Notes: generated from the sequence alone by a model not told the origin. A stretch of 63,774 nt of DNA from an uncultured Clostridia bacterium (GCA_934167175.1 CAKPKF010000008.1:1-63774), one strand, 5' to 3'. Positions 1 to 8,219 are shown, numbered from the stretch's first letter. Translations and numbers: made by a program.

Positions 1-7
1 TTATGCT

Positions 8-32
8 AAAAAGAGAATTGTTATCTCTTTTT
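8..32. terminator. Intrinsic terminator-like hairpin at the left edge
   Basis: A perfect 9-bp inverted repeat (AAAAAGAGA / TCTCTTTTT, 7-nt loop) is followed by a T-rich run in the plus direction and has A-rich flanks in the other direction. It probably ends transcription of a gene outside the window or of the island operon. No gene was found between here and position 282 apart from the repeat at 181-250. Confidence 0.5.
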
Positions 33-180
33 ATTTTAAATTACAATATAGAAATACAGTAAAACTTTTTCATATTTCTCAAATTTCATCACCTCACATT
101 TCTATATATATGAAGCCAGAATTTTTATCAAATGTTGCATTTTTTTAAAATTTTTTTGTTTTTCTCAAACTTTTTTAAAG

Positions 181-283
181 TTTGCAGGAACAGGGAGTCA
201 CCCCGAACTCCCATTAACGCCTAAAAGCGTGGCTTTTAGCAGGATACCATAAAAAAAAATAGAGGCGACTTTTGGTCACCTCT
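181..283 (-). repeat. Island hairpin repeat copy 1 (core 181-250) with adjoining terminator (261-283)
   Basis: This is the first of three copies of a ~70-bp element; the others are at 4621-4720 and 5157-5228. Read on the plus strand, the core has the conserved start GCAGGA, a GGGAGT/ACTCCC stem, then the stem CTAAAAGC gtg GCTTTTAG and GGATAC. Between core and gene lies a second hairpin (AGAGGCGAC ttttg GTCACCTCT) followed, on the minus strand, by a T-run. That hairpin looks like the intrinsic terminator of the upstream minus-strand gene and overlaps its stop codon. The repeat therefore sits directly 3' of a gene, as in the other two copies. Confidence 0.75.
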
Positions 284-1946
284 AGCTATCCTTATAAAAT
301 CTTTCATATTGCGATTTATAGAAATTATTTGTAGGGTTATATTTTATCGCTTTATCAATATCATTTTTGGCATTATTATAATTTCCTTTTCTATAATATG
401 CGACACTTCTATTGTAGTATGCTTCCGGATTATATTCATTCATTTCTATAGATTTATTAAATTCTATTATTGCTTCATCCAATTTGTTAAGATTTATTAA
501 ATTTATTCCCTTATTTGAATATATTTGAGGATTGTATCCAATAGTATCTTGCAAAATCTCTAAATCTCGTATAGCTAAATCATATTTTTGTAATCTATTA
601 TAACAATTTGACCTTGAAGATAATACTTCTGGGAGTTTTATTTCATTTTCTATACAATAGTCATATATTGTTACTGCTTCATCATAGTTACCTTTTTCTT
701 CTAATATTTTTCCTTTATAAAATTCACATACATTTTTTAATGTTTTATCCTCATTTATATTTTCAATACTTTCCAATGCCTTATGATATTCTTTATTCTT
801 TATCAACGAAATAATATCATTTTCAAAATTAGTTAATTTAGTATGTGGTTTACTATATTCTATTATTCTTTTCCAAACTTTATCACTTGCATTTAATATA
901 TGCATACAACCTTTTGAGTAATCAACATCAATTTTATATTTCTTTTTTAATTGCTTATGCATAATTTCTATTATTTTTTCTCTTTCATTTTTTGCTGATT
1001 CTGGAAGTTTTCCTATATACGCTTGTCCTAATATCGTTAGCATTTCTTCTAACGGCATATCTTCATACTTTTCAACCTCTTCAACAGGTAAATTAAATTT
1101 TATTGTACTTCTATTTTTTCTTTCAATTACTAAATCTTCAAAATAATAATCATATATTTTTGCAATATCATCTATATTACCTATATTAATTGTATTATTA
1201 TGATTTTTCATATATTCTAACAATTCTTTACTTTGAGAATTTATAATAATTCTTATTTCACTTTGTTTTTCAAAAAATTTATCCTTTAATAATAATTCAC
1301 GAGGATACGGTATTCCTGAAAGCATTATCTTATTTTTGTTTATATAATCTACCGGCGAAATAATAACATCTTGTTCTTTAACTCCAACCTTATTAAAAAA
1401 TTTTTTTATCCTCTTAAAAAATTCATGTGGATTTGATATGAATATTACAGAAGGTCGGTCTCCTTCATTCATTTTTAAATAGTCTTCTTTTGAAATTTTT
1501 TCAGAAAAACTTTCAAAGAATTCTTTAGAAACGTATGAATAATAATGAGCTTTTCCTTTATTATCAATTTTTTTATTACGAAAGCTATTATTGTTTAATC
1601 CATAAAAGCATAAACAATATAAATTTTCTATGCTTTTTCTCCTAAAATATTTAAATCCATTATATTCAATGCAATTAATATATGAATTATTTTTTAATCG
1701 AGTTATAAGTTTTGATTCATCATTACCTTGAGCAGACAAAAATATACCTTCTAATAAATCACCTTGTCCTTTATTTCCATTCTTTTCTTTTTCTATCCAA
1801 TTTTTGGGTTGACCAAAACGAATTTCTCCATTAATAAAAGTTTCTGCATATTTTCTTTCTATACATCTAAATAACATTTGTGTTGAAAAATCAAAATTCA
1901 AGACTCTTTCTGGAATTACAAAAGGTGTTATATCTATAAAATTCAC
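282..1946 (-). CDS. DUF2971-like protein with C-terminal TPR repeats
   Basis: A 554-residue protein starting at GTG, with AAGGAGAG seven bases upstream. The first ~300 residues resemble the DUF2971 type found near phage-defence genes: an early FRCIERKYAETFINGEIRFG segment, an EGIF motif, and later KFFEKQSEIRIIIN. The last ~170 residues are tetratricopeptide repeats (for example EAYYNRSVAYYRKGNYNNAK). It lies 32 bp after the DpnII endonuclease gene in the same orientation, so it is probably the last gene of the restriction operon or an independent defence gene carried with it. TPRs suggest protein-protein contacts. No catalytic residues can be named, and the DUF2971 link is from recall of family pattern only. 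Confidence 0.6.
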   Translation of the reverse strand: MNFIDITPFVIPERVLNFDFSTQMLFRCIERKYAETFINGEIRFGQPKNWIEKEKNGNKGQGDLLEGIFLSAQGNDESKLITRLKNNSYINCIEYNGFKYFRRKSIENLYCLCFYGLNNNSFRNKKIDNKGKAHYYSYVSKEFFESFSEKISKEDYLKMNEGDRPSVIFISNPHEFFKRIKKFFNKVGVKEQDVIISPVDYINKNKIMLSGIPYPRELLLKDKFFEKQSEIRIIINSQSKELLEYMKNHNNTINIGNIDDIAKIYDYYFEDLVIERKNRSTIKFNLPVEEVEKYEDMPLEEMLTILGQAYIGKLPESAKNEREKIIEIMHKQLKKKYKIDVDYSKGCMHILNASDKVWKRIIEYSKPHTKLTNFENDIISLIKNKEYHKALESIENINEDKTLKNVCEFYKGKILEEKGNYDEAVTIYDYCIENEIKLPEVLSSRSNCYNRLQKYDLAIRDLEILQDTIGYNPQIYSNKGINLINLNKLDEAIIEFNKSIEMNEYNPEAYYNRSVAYYRKGNYNNAKNDIDKAIKYNPTNNFYKSQYERFYKDS

Positions 1947-1978
1947 TATTATCTCTCCTTGTATTTTATCAAAAGTAA

Positions 1979-2842
1979 TTACTTAAATATTTCCATCATC
2001 ACTCCATTTTTCATATCATTAATATTATAAATATTATCCATATTATCAAATGTTTCTCTTAAGTTATTTCTTGCTGATATCCATCCCATTCCATCTGTAA
2101 ACCAAACAAACTCAAATCCAACCACTTTATCTGCTTCTTCTGCAATCATTTTGTAACTTCTAGCTGTTTCATTTAGTTTTGAACCTCCTGACGCATAAAA
2201 GTTTGTTTCTATTCCATAAATACAATTATCTGTTTTCACAACGAAATCGAATCTTTTGGTTGAAGTATTTTTATTGCTAATAAATGACATATCTAATTTC
2301 CATTTTTGCTCAATATCTTGTAAGTACATTTCTTTAAAATATGTTTCATTCTTCTTAAAGCCAGCCTTTTGAATAAATCTTTCAACCACATCTTCCATTA
2401 AGTGTCCGCCACGATTTTTTCTAGCATTTGAATTAAGTCCTGATTCTACTCCTAAAACATAATCATATAAATTATTTACTAGATGTTTTTCTAATAAATT
2501 AAACAATCCTGTTTCTCTCATAAAAACTTTATATTGGTCGATACTGTAATTCATATTTTTAAAATTATATTCTAATTTATTTCCTTCATCATCTAAAACA
2601 ATGATTTCATATTGTCTTACTGCTAGTAACGTAGGAATACATTTTATTACCTCTGGATATTTAATTAACAATTTTTCAAAATCATTTTCTATTGTTTTGC
2701 TTCCTATCAAAGAATTCATCATATTTAGTTCAATTTTGTGTTCTTCAGCATTTTTATATATTGTTTCAAAATCAATATAATATTTATAATTTGCTATGCT
2801 ATCTGTAAATGTTAATAACCATTGTGCAAAATCTCTTGCCAT
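1979..2842 (-). CDS. dpnB: Type II restriction endonuclease, DpnII/MboI family (cuts GATC)
   Basis: This protein of about 287 residues matches the DpnII/MboI family throughout: N-terminal FAQWLLTFTDSIANY, central RQYEII and GGHLMEDVVERF, and around residue 210 the segment GIETNFYASGGSKLNE that carries likely catalytic acidic residues. Known members cleave unmethylated GATC. GTG and ATG codons lie upstream (2851, 2848), but AAGGAG ends only two bases before them. The ATG at 2842 has an 8-base spacing and is the better start. Its gene begins at the end of the DpnA-type methylase gene. With the two methylases it forms a standard three-gene DpnII operon. Confidence 0.93.
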   Translation of the reverse strand: MARDFAQWLLTFTDSIANYKYYIDFETIYKNAEEHKIELNMMNSLIGSKTIENDFEKLLIKYPEVIKCIPTLLAVRQYEIIVLDDEGNKLEYNFKNMNYSIDQYKVFMRETGLFNLLEKHLVNNLYDYVLGVESGLNSNARKNRGGHLMEDVVERFIQKAGFKKNETYFKEMYLQDIEQKWKLDMSFISNKNTSTKRFDFVVKTDNCIYGIETNFYASGGSKLNETARSYKMIAEEADKVVGFEFVWFTDGMGWISARNNLRETFDNMDNIYNINDMKNGVMMEIFK

Positions 2843-2847
2843 TTTCA

Positions 2848-3621
2848 TCACTCCTTATATAATTCTTTATATCTTCTTATCGATAAATCTAAATATTCTT
2901 TTGAATTATCAATTCCTATATATTTTCTATTTAATTTTACTGAAGCAATACCTGTTGTACTACTACCACAAAAGGGATCTAAAATCAAATCATTCTCATT
3001 TGTTGATGCTAATATTATTTTTTCTAGTATTTCTAAAGGTTTCTGCGTTGGATGTTTTCCTTGCTTTTTTTCTGAAGGTTTTGTAAGGCTTGTTGTCCAG
3101 ACATCTTTCATTTGCTTATTGTTATTTAATTCTTTCATTAGCTTATAATTAAATTTGTATTTTGCTTTTGGAACATTTTTTCTTGCCCAAAGTATAGTTT
3201 CTGTAGAATGAGTAAATGTTTTACAAGCTAAATTAGGTGGTGGGTTAGTTTTCTGCCAAGTTATATTGTTTATTATTTTAAATCCTTCTTCCTCTAAAGC
3301 CATACCTATTGAATATATGTTATGTAATGTTCCACTAATCCAAATTGTCCCATCATCTTTTAATATTCGATAACATTGTTTTATCCATTTTTTGTTAAAT
3401 TCGTGTTTTTCCTTTATTCCTAACGCTTTATCCCAATCACCTTTATTGACATTTACCATTTTCCCACCACTGCAAGTAATACCATTGTTTGATAAAAAAT
3501 ATGGCGGATCCGCAAAAATCATATCAAATGTTTTTTCTTCAAAATTTGTTAATGTTTTGAAAGTGTCATTTTCTATTAATTTGAAACTGCTATCTTCAAA
3601 ATAGAATTTTCCTTGATACAT
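2848..3621 (-). CDS. dpnA: DpnA-type N6-adenine DNA methyltransferase (GATC, beta class)
   Basis: A 257-residue methylase. The catalytic DPPY motif comes early (about residue 38, DPPYFLSNNG) and the AdoMet-binding DPFCGSSTTG motif comes late, the order of the beta class. In the pneumococcal DpnII system the DpnA enzyme also methylates single-stranded GATC, which protects incoming plasmid DNA during transformation; that role is inferred here. The start ATG has GAGGAG eight bases upstream. The gene overlaps the dpnM-type gene by 46 bp and ends at the start of the endonuclease gene, so the three are translationally coupled. Confidence 0.92.
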   Translation of the reverse strand: MYQGKFYFEDSSFKLIENDTFKTLTNFEEKTFDMIFADPPYFLSNNGITCSGGKMVNVNKGDWDKALGIKEKHEFNKKWIKQCYRILKDDGTIWISGTLHNIYSIGMALEEEGFKIINNITWQKTNPPPNLACKTFTHSTETILWARKNVPKAKYKFNYKLMKELNNNKQMKDVWTTSLTKPSEKKQGKHPTQKPLEILEKIILASTNENDLILDPFCGSSTTGIASVKLNRKYIGIDNSKEYLDLSIRRYKELYKE

Positions 3622-4526
3622 TCATTAATCTCCTCATAATTTGTAATAACCAATTCTGAAATTGCTCCTCTTCCTTTAGCATTTGAATTAATCATTCTTT
3701 TTGCAAAAACTTCATTAATATTGAATCCATCATAAATTGTTTCGAAGAAATTATCATCCTTATTTGTATTTTTAGGGTTTGAATTGCTCAACATTAATTT
3801 TGCATTTTTGTAATCTAATTTTTTAAAGTATTCCGCAAGTTCTTTTTGATTGTTATCGTTGAAATCTTCTTTTGTATAAGATGTAAATGCAGATGTTACT
3901 GATAATGGTCTATATGGTGGGTCAAAATACACAAAAGTATTATTGTCTATATATTTATTACTTTCCTTATAATCACCATATTGAAAAGTAACATTTTCGA
4001 AAAGTTTAGATAAATTTCTTAAATTTTTTGCATCACATATAGTTGGATTTTTATACTTACCAAATGGTACATTGAACTCACCACTTTTGTTTACTCTGTA
4101 TAATCCGTTAAAACAAGTTCTATTTAAAAATATAAACTCTGATGCTCTTTTTACATTTAATTCTTGTTCATCAATTCTATATGAGTTATATTCCTTTCTA
4201 ATTTCATAAAAATAATCTTGTTTATTATCTGTTTCTAATTTAAAATAATTTTCTTCTTTTTCTTTTAACGCTTCAATCAAATCTTCCACATTTGTTTTTA
4301 TAACATTGTAACAATTTATTAAATCAATATTTATATCAAAAGCATATGCAGATTTTACATTATATTTTTGTAAAATATCTATTAAAACAGCTCCACCACC
4401 TACAAATGGTTCAACATATTTATTTATAATTCCATCTTTTAATTCAAATGGGTAAAAGTTTGTTAATTGAGATATTAAGCTTCCTTTTCCACCAGCCCAT
4501 TTTACAAAAGGTTTTACTATTTCCAT
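3576..4526 (-). CDS. dpnM: DpnM-type Dam-like N6-adenine DNA methyltransferase (GATC, alpha class)
   Basis: A 316-residue D12-class methylase. Near the N-terminus are FVKWAGGKGSL and the AdoMet loop PFVGGGAVL (about residue 40); the catalytic DPPYRPLS lies near residue 200. This is the alpha-class order. The family methylates adenine in double-stranded GATC and protects the host from the DpnII nuclease. The start has GGAGG at ideal spacing. It is first in the restriction operon, and the 3' hairpin repeat and terminator of the preceding gene lie immediately upstream (4621-4722). Host DNA is therefore expected to be GATC-methylated. Confidence 0.93.
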   Translation of the reverse strand: MEIVKPFVKWAGGKGSLISQLTNFYPFELKDGIINKYVEPFVGGGAVLIDILQKYNVKSAYAFDINIDLINCYNVIKTNVEDLIEALKEKEENYFKLETDNKQDYFYEIRKEYNSYRIDEQELNVKRASEFIFLNRTCFNGLYRVNKSGEFNVPFGKYKNPTICDAKNLRNLSKLFENVTFQYGDYKESNKYIDNNTFVYFDPPYRPLSVTSAFTSYTKEDFNDNNQKELAEYFKKLDYKNAKLMLSNSNPKNTNKDDNFFETIYDGFNINEVFAKRMINSNAKGRGAISELVITNYEEINECIKENSILKIAVSN

Positions 4527-4620
4527 TTTTATCCTCCAAATTTACATATAATATATCATATTTGTCTATTTTTCTCAATAATATTAGGCTATTCTTTCAA
4601 AATTATTCTAATCAAATAAT

Positions 4621-4722
4621 TTTGCAGGAAGATGGAGTCGCCCCTCATCCCAATAAGAGCCTAAAAGCGTGGCTTTTAGCGGGATACTTGAAAAATATAG
4701 AGGCGACTTTTGGTCGCCCCAT
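4621..4722 (-). repeat. Island hairpin repeat copy 2 (core 4621-4688) with adjoining terminator (4698-4722)
   Basis: Same design as copy 1: GCAGGA, an imperfect TGGAGT...ATCCCA stem, the identical CTAAAAGC gtg GCTTTTAG stem, GGATAC, then an A/T spacer and the hairpin GGCGAC tttt GGTCGCC. It lies between the 3' end of the deoxyribosyltransferase-like gene (stop at 4762) and the start of dpnM. On the minus strand the outer hairpin is followed by TATATTTTT and probably ends transcription of the upstream gene. Confidence 0.75.
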
Positions 4723-4761
4723 AAATTTATAAAACTATTATATAAATTGTAATTTGTTGCT

Positions 4762-5070
4762 CTACTTGTTTTCGATTAAATCGGTATAATATATAATTTC
4801 TTTACCTAATTTTTTTGCATAATCTATTTCTAAATTTGTACTTTCTCCAATATAATTATTTATATTTACTACCAATATAGCATCTGATAATTCTATTCTT
4901 TTAAAATGTGCCTCTTTCAATTTTATTAATTGCTCTTCTGTTGCCTTCATATTTTCTAATACTGGATATACCGGTGTAAGAATACAATATCCTTCTAATG
5001 CCATCTTTTCAGCAACTATCATCATCTCTTTTTGAAATTTTAAACTTCCACATAGTGTTATTATCTTCAT
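4762..5070 (-). CDS. Nucleoside 2-deoxyribosyltransferase-like / DUF4406-like protein
   Basis: A protein of about 102 residues with the fold signature of small deoxyribosyltransferase-like proteins: an N-terminal CGSLKF loop, a central LSDAILVVNI segment, and YIGESTNLEIDYAKKLGKEI with the conserved acidic residues of the nucleotide-binding pocket. Relatives act on nucleosides or nucleotide signals; the substrate here is unknown. An upstream ATG (5085) overlaps the GGAGG ribosome site, so the ATG at 5070, eight bases after GGAGG, is preferred. It is a single-gene unit flanked on both sides by the island hairpin repeat (copies 2 and 3), which looks like a gene cassette. Confidence 0.7.
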   Translation of the reverse strand: MKIITLCGSLKFQKEMMIVAEKMALEGYCILTPVYPVLENMKATEEQLIKLKEAHFKRIELSDAILVVNINNYIGESTNLEIDYAKKLGKEIIYYTDLIENK

Positions 5071-5156
5071 TTTGTAATCCTCCATACAAATTACTATTTT
5101 TCTATTTCATATAATACCACAAACTCATTTATCCTGTCAAAATTATCCATTGGATA

Positions 5157-5228
5157 ATTTTGCAGGAACAGGGAGTTATACTAATCCCACTTACAAGCCT
5201 AAAAACGAGGTTTTTAGCGTATATGCAT
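5157..5228 (-). repeat. Island hairpin repeat copy 3 (core only)
   Basis: This copy keeps TTTTGCAGGAACAGGGAGT, the ATCCCA arm and the second stem in diverged form (CTAAAAAC gag GTTTTTAG; compensating changes keep it paired). Paired substitutions in both arms suggest that the hairpin itself matters. It lacks the shared GGCGAC terminator; a different terminator (5273-5306) serves the upstream gene. Confidence 0.7.
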
Positions 5229-5272
5229 TTTATTTTATGTATAACAATTAGATATACATATTTTTTCATAAA

Positions 5273-5306
5273 AAAAGTAAGTGTCTTTTAGTTTCCACTT
5301 ACTTTT
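5273..5306 (-). terminator. Intrinsic terminator of the small island gene
   Basis: On the minus strand, AAAAGTAAGTG pairs with CACTTACTTTT across a 12-nt loop and is followed by TTTTTT. It begins only a few bases after the stop codon at 5311-5313 that is reached by the +1 reading frame. The zero-frame stop would fall inside the hairpin. Confidence 0.8.
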
Positions 5307-5310
5307 AACC

Positions 5311-5641
5311 TTATTTTATTGCTTCTGCCATTAATTTTATTCCAGTTTTTACTCCGCTCTTTAAAATATTTTTGATTATAATATGCAATAATTTCATCAT
5401 ACATATCCATATATGCTGTAAAGTATTTAGCTATCTTATCTTTATGTTCAAATCGACTCTTTTGAAACTCTTCTTTTAATTTTTGATATTGATAATTTAG
5501 TTGACTATCTACAATTTCTAAATTACTTTTATCATCTTTAGTTATGATTGCTAAATCTTCTGCTATTGCATTAAATAGTATTTGTAATACATCAAGTTTT
5601 TTATTATTCAAAAGTTCCTCTAAGTTCATAATTCTCACCAC
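5311..5641 (-). CDS. Small helical phage/ICE-type protein; +1 frameshift at CGG (C at 5356)
   Basis: A mostly helical protein of unknown function. Read in frame 0, residue 96 would be CGG and the next 21 codons give an unlikely tail ending inside the terminator hairpin. Skipping the C at 5356 gives ...YFKE-GVKTGIKLMAEAIK and a stop at 5311-5313, just before the terminator (109 residues). That tail resembles the F-x-x-G-x-x-x-G-x-x-L-M-x-E ending of small proteins I associate with phages and integrative elements (inference). The start could be the GTG at 5641 or a nearby ATG. This is the one island gene that shows the CGGN behaviour described in the findings. Confidence 0.6.
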
Positions 5642-5689
5642 CTTTGTTGTGTGATGTTAACTCTCATTCAACTTCTTTTCAAGTCCTTT

Positions 5690-6133
5690 TCAAAAATTAT
5701 TAGCATAAAATTTACTAAAATCAAAATTGCTATAATCTCTGTCACTTTTGTATTTCCAATTATTATAATTTATATTATTATTCTTTAATATATCTTTAAC
5801 ATCTGTGTTAATAGGTCTTGTCCTAATTTGTTTATAGGTATTAACACATTTGTTAATAGGTGTAAGAATTCTTTTTAGTATTTCTTTTGAATTTTCTTTA
5901 TATACTATTTTAACATTAATATACCCTTTATCTCTTAAAGAACTAATTAGTCTTGAGCTATGTACTTTTGATATATTTAGCATAGAGCTTATGTATGAAT
6001 TTGACATTATACATTCTTGATTTTTACTTAATGATAGAATCATTGAATAAATGCTCTTTTCTTTATCTGTTAAATTTCTATCTTTTGTTATATATTCTGG
6101 TAATATAATATACTTTGAATTTTCTCCTTCCAA
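5690..6133 (-). CDS. Helix-turn-helix protein, replication-initiator/HTH_36-like
   Basis: A protein of about 147 residues. The N-terminal ~70 residues look like the winged-helix domain at the start of phage and plasmid replication proteins: LPEYITKDRNLTDKEKSIYS, then SNSYISSMLNISKVHSSRLI as the helix-turn-helix and LRDKGYINVKI as the wing. The C-terminal part is Asn- and Lys-rich with no known domain. No ATG is available; TTG at 6133 with AGGAAG 11 bases upstream is the best start, but the true N-terminus is uncertain. It lies at the right end of the island and may be a replication or control gene of a mobile element, perhaps degraded. Confidence 0.5.
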   Translation of the reverse strand: MEGENSKYIILPEYITKDRNLTDKEKSIYSMILSLSKNQECIMSNSYISSMLNISKVHSSRLISSLRDKGYINVKIVYKENSKEILKRILTPINKCVNTYKQIRTRPINTDVKDILKNNNINYNNWKYKSDRDYSNFDFSKFYANNF

Positions 6134-6266
6134 ATTATTTAAATCTTCCTAATCAATCGCCTCACGATCGATTTTGTGGCAATTTTTATTCATTTTAGAG
6201 TAAGTTATCGATTAAAGAAATGTTAAGCAATATCAAGCGTTTCTGATATTTCCCCAAATTGTATGC

Positions 6267-6422
6267 TCATACGGGGGTAAAGTCACCTGGGTGTGAGAAC
6301 AGTACAAGCCATTTTCCTTTATAATCATTTAAATTAACTCTTCCCATTGTTGTTTCTGCTTCAAATTCTGGAGCAAATTGACCAATTCTAACATTGCCAT
6401 TCATCATTACTTCATAATCCAT
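6267..6422 (-). pseudogene. Peroxiredoxin (AhpC/Prx6 type) 5' fragment, cut at the catalytic cysteine
   Basis: A good ribosome site (GGAGG) and ATG at 6422 open a frame whose 51 codons match the N-terminus of 1-Cys/AhpC-like peroxiredoxins (IGQFAPEFEAETT, then LVLFSHPGDFTPV). The next residue in this family is the peroxidatic Cys. Here the codon is TGA, and no frame downstream encodes the rest of the protein, so the gene is truncated rather than recoded. The break coincides with the boundary of the accessory island. A redox cluster follows upstream (rubrerythrin, PerR-like, thioredoxin), so this gene was probably once part of that set. Confidence 0.8.
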
Positions 6423-6525
6423 AAAAAATCCTCCAATTTCATTTTGATATATTTTATGTAATTGAAAAATTTTTGTTACTTTATTTTATTATAAATACTA
6501 ATCATACTATTTTCATTTTCTATTT

Positions 6526-7293
6526 TTAATAATTTTTTATAAAATTCTTGGAAAACTCCCAAATTTCTTTTACTTGTTGTTTGACAGTATCATTTGTAAA
6601 ATTTTGATAAACTCTATCTGTAAATCTTTCTAAATATTTTTTCTTTTTTAAAAATTTTAATGAAAAATCAAAATTAAAATCAAAAATATATGCATAAAAG
6701 ATTAAAATTTGATCTGAGTTTGATTTGATATTACTATAATTAACAAAATGATTATTTATGAAATCATTTATTATAACATCATTTATCGGCCCACAATTAA
6801 AGTCTTTATACCAGAATATACTTGGAAAGTCATATTCACATATTGTATAATATATGTCCAATTTATCTGCATCTCTTATTATTTTTGAAGACAACATCTC
6901 TTCTTCATTTAAATTATCATCAATTTTATTTTTATTATGATTAATTACCGCTAATTTAATTGTTTTTTTATATTTTTCTTCTATCATAAAATTATCTATT
7001 AAATTATCATCAAATAATACTTTTACACTTAGTTCTGCATGATTAACAGACAATTTATCATTAAATGTATCATACAATTCTGCTTGTTTAAATCTTCCAA
7101 TATCATGGAATAAACCTATTAATTCTGCTAATTTAATTTGTTCTTCACTAAGATGCAAATCTTGTGCAATTCTTCTGCTCATTATTGCAACTCTTTTAAT
7201 ATGGTCTATTTTTAATTTTATCTTCCCATCATTTTTATTAAAATTTGATACATATTTATCAAACTCAGTATTAGCATTCTCTATATCTATCAT
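6526..7293 (-). CDS. HD-domain phosphohydrolase
   Basis: A protein of 255 residues with the HD-superfamily metal site: H in KIDHIKRVA near residue 28, the HDIGRF motif near residue 70, a following AELSVKVLF region, and RDADKLDIY near residue 145. Members hydrolyse nucleotide or phosphate esters using divalent metals; the substrate cannot be told from sequence. The start ATG has GGGAG nearby. It follows the sortase B gene by 28 bp on the same strand and may be co-transcribed with it. Cytosolic, with no membrane segment. Confidence 0.8.
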   Translation of the reverse strand: MIDIENANTEFDKYVSNFNKNDGKIKLKIDHIKRVAIMSRRIAQDLHLSEEQIKLAELIGLFHDIGRFKQAELYDTFNDKLSVNHAELSVKVLFDDNLIDNFMIEEKYKKTIKLAVINHNKNKIDDNLNEEEMLSSKIIRDADKLDIYYTICEYDFPSIFWYKDFNCGPINDVIINDFINNHFVNYSNIKSNSDQILIFYAYIFDFNFDFSLKFLKKKKYLERFTDRVYQNFTNDTVKQQVKEIWEFSKNFIKNY

Positions 7294-7321
7294 TTTTTTC
7301 TCCCATTATAATAAAATTCAA

Positions 7322-8077
7322 CTATTCATTAACTCTTTTTGCATGTAAAACAACTCTATATTTATTATTGTTTGCACAAGTAGAAAGTGTTAATATTGAG
7401 TCCTCATTAGAAACATCTACACCAAAGTCATTTACGCTTCGTGATTTTATTTTTTGTATGAATTCATTATAGTCTGAATCATTTATATTAGTTTGTATAT
7501 AATATTCTTCTGTTTCTATTTGATATGTAGAAAATACTTCGTATTTTATATTTTCCTTTTCTGTAATTAAAGTCACATATTTATTTTTTTCATTATTATA
7601 CCAATCTTCTTTTATAACATTTTTTAAAGTTCCAAACATTGAATCATCTCTCATATTATGTCCATAAATTACAATGTTCCTGTCTGTTCCATCTAATTTA
7701 TTTTTATAATCAGCAAATATCCATCCTGCTACATTATATTCTTTACTAAAATTGTGTTTTAAGTAATACTCATTATCTGTTCCCTTTACAACTGGAAAGT
7801 TTATATTAGTATTTTCTACTTTTATCCATGCTATTGTATCTGGATTTTGTTGTTTTAATGATTCAAAATTCACATTATATTTTTCTTCTTCATTATCACA
7901 TACTGTAATATTTTTTGATATTTCATTTAATATTTTTTGATTTTCTTTGTTATTTAAATACCATTTTATGATTTTAGTTCCACTAAAACATACAACGCCA
8001 ATTAATATTAATTGAATTATAGAAATAACAAATTTTGATTTGTTTATTTCTTTCTTTTTATACCTTTTTCCTTTCAA
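7322..8077 (-). CDS. srtB: Class B sortase
   Basis: A 251-residue membrane-anchored transpeptidase. There is a basic N-terminus (KGKRYKKKEINKSK) followed by one transmembrane segment (FVISIIQLILIGVVCFSG). The catalytic domain shows His in VIYGHNM, Cys in LTLSTC and Arg in NKYRVVLHAKRV, the sortase triad, with class B features (AWIKVENTNINFPVVKGTDNEYYLKH). It cleaves a sorting signal and links surface proteins to the wall. No substrate lies beside it. The start is TTG with AAGGAGG six bases upstream. A rho-independent terminator separates it from rubrerythrin. Confidence 0.9.
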   Translation of the reverse strand: MKGKRYKKKEINKSKFVISIIQLILIGVVCFSGTKIIKWYLNNKENQKILNEISKNITVCDNEEEKYNVNFESLKQQNPDTIAWIKVENTNINFPVVKGTDNEYYLKHNFSKEYNVAGWIFADYKNKLDGTDRNIVIYGHNMRDDSMFGTLKNVIKEDWYNNEKNKYVTLITEKENIKYEVFSTYQIETEEYYIQTNINDSDYNEFIQKIKSRSVNDFGVDVSNEDSILTLSTCANNNKYRVVLHAKRVNE

Positions 8078-8184
8078 TATATCCTCCTTAATAAAATTAT
8101 ATTCTTAATTTTATTTTTTTTACTAAATTTGAGCTTTCTTCATAAAAAGGTCTCAAATTGTTTATATCAACATCACTTTTCTAA

Positions 8185-8219
8185 TAAAAAATAGACTACT
8201 TTATAATAGCCTATTTTTA
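8185..8219 (-). terminator. Terminator after the rubrerythrin gene
   Basis: The arms AAAAATAG-a-CTA and TAG-c-CTATTTTT form a stem with one mismatch, with T or A runs on both sides. It lies between the rubrerythrin stop (8267) and the sortase B start. Confidence 0.7.

Noticed and set aside
59..109. A 17-codon minus-strand peptide (MKFEKYEKVLLYFYIVI) before the left terminator
   Set aside because: The ribosome site abuts the ATG with almost no spacing and nothing else supports it.
309..500. Plus-strand ORFs such as 309-500, 2822-3148, 9249-9653, 57318-57785
   Set aside because: They are low-complexity hydrophobic shadows opposite confident minus-strand genes and lack ribosome sites.
175..5306. 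Integron attC sites
   Set aside because: The repeats have hairpins at gene 3' ends, but lack the RYYYAAC/GTTRRRY core sites, and no integrase is visible.
175..5306. CRISPR array
   Set aside because: Only three diverged copies spaced by whole genes, with no spacers of uniform size and no cas genes.
6267..6422. Selenocysteine peroxiredoxin (TGA at the peroxidatic Cys position)
   Set aside because: The TGA is exactly where Cys belongs, which is tempting, but no frame after it encodes peroxiredoxin sequence and no SECIS-like hairpin with homologous protein follows. A truncation fits better.
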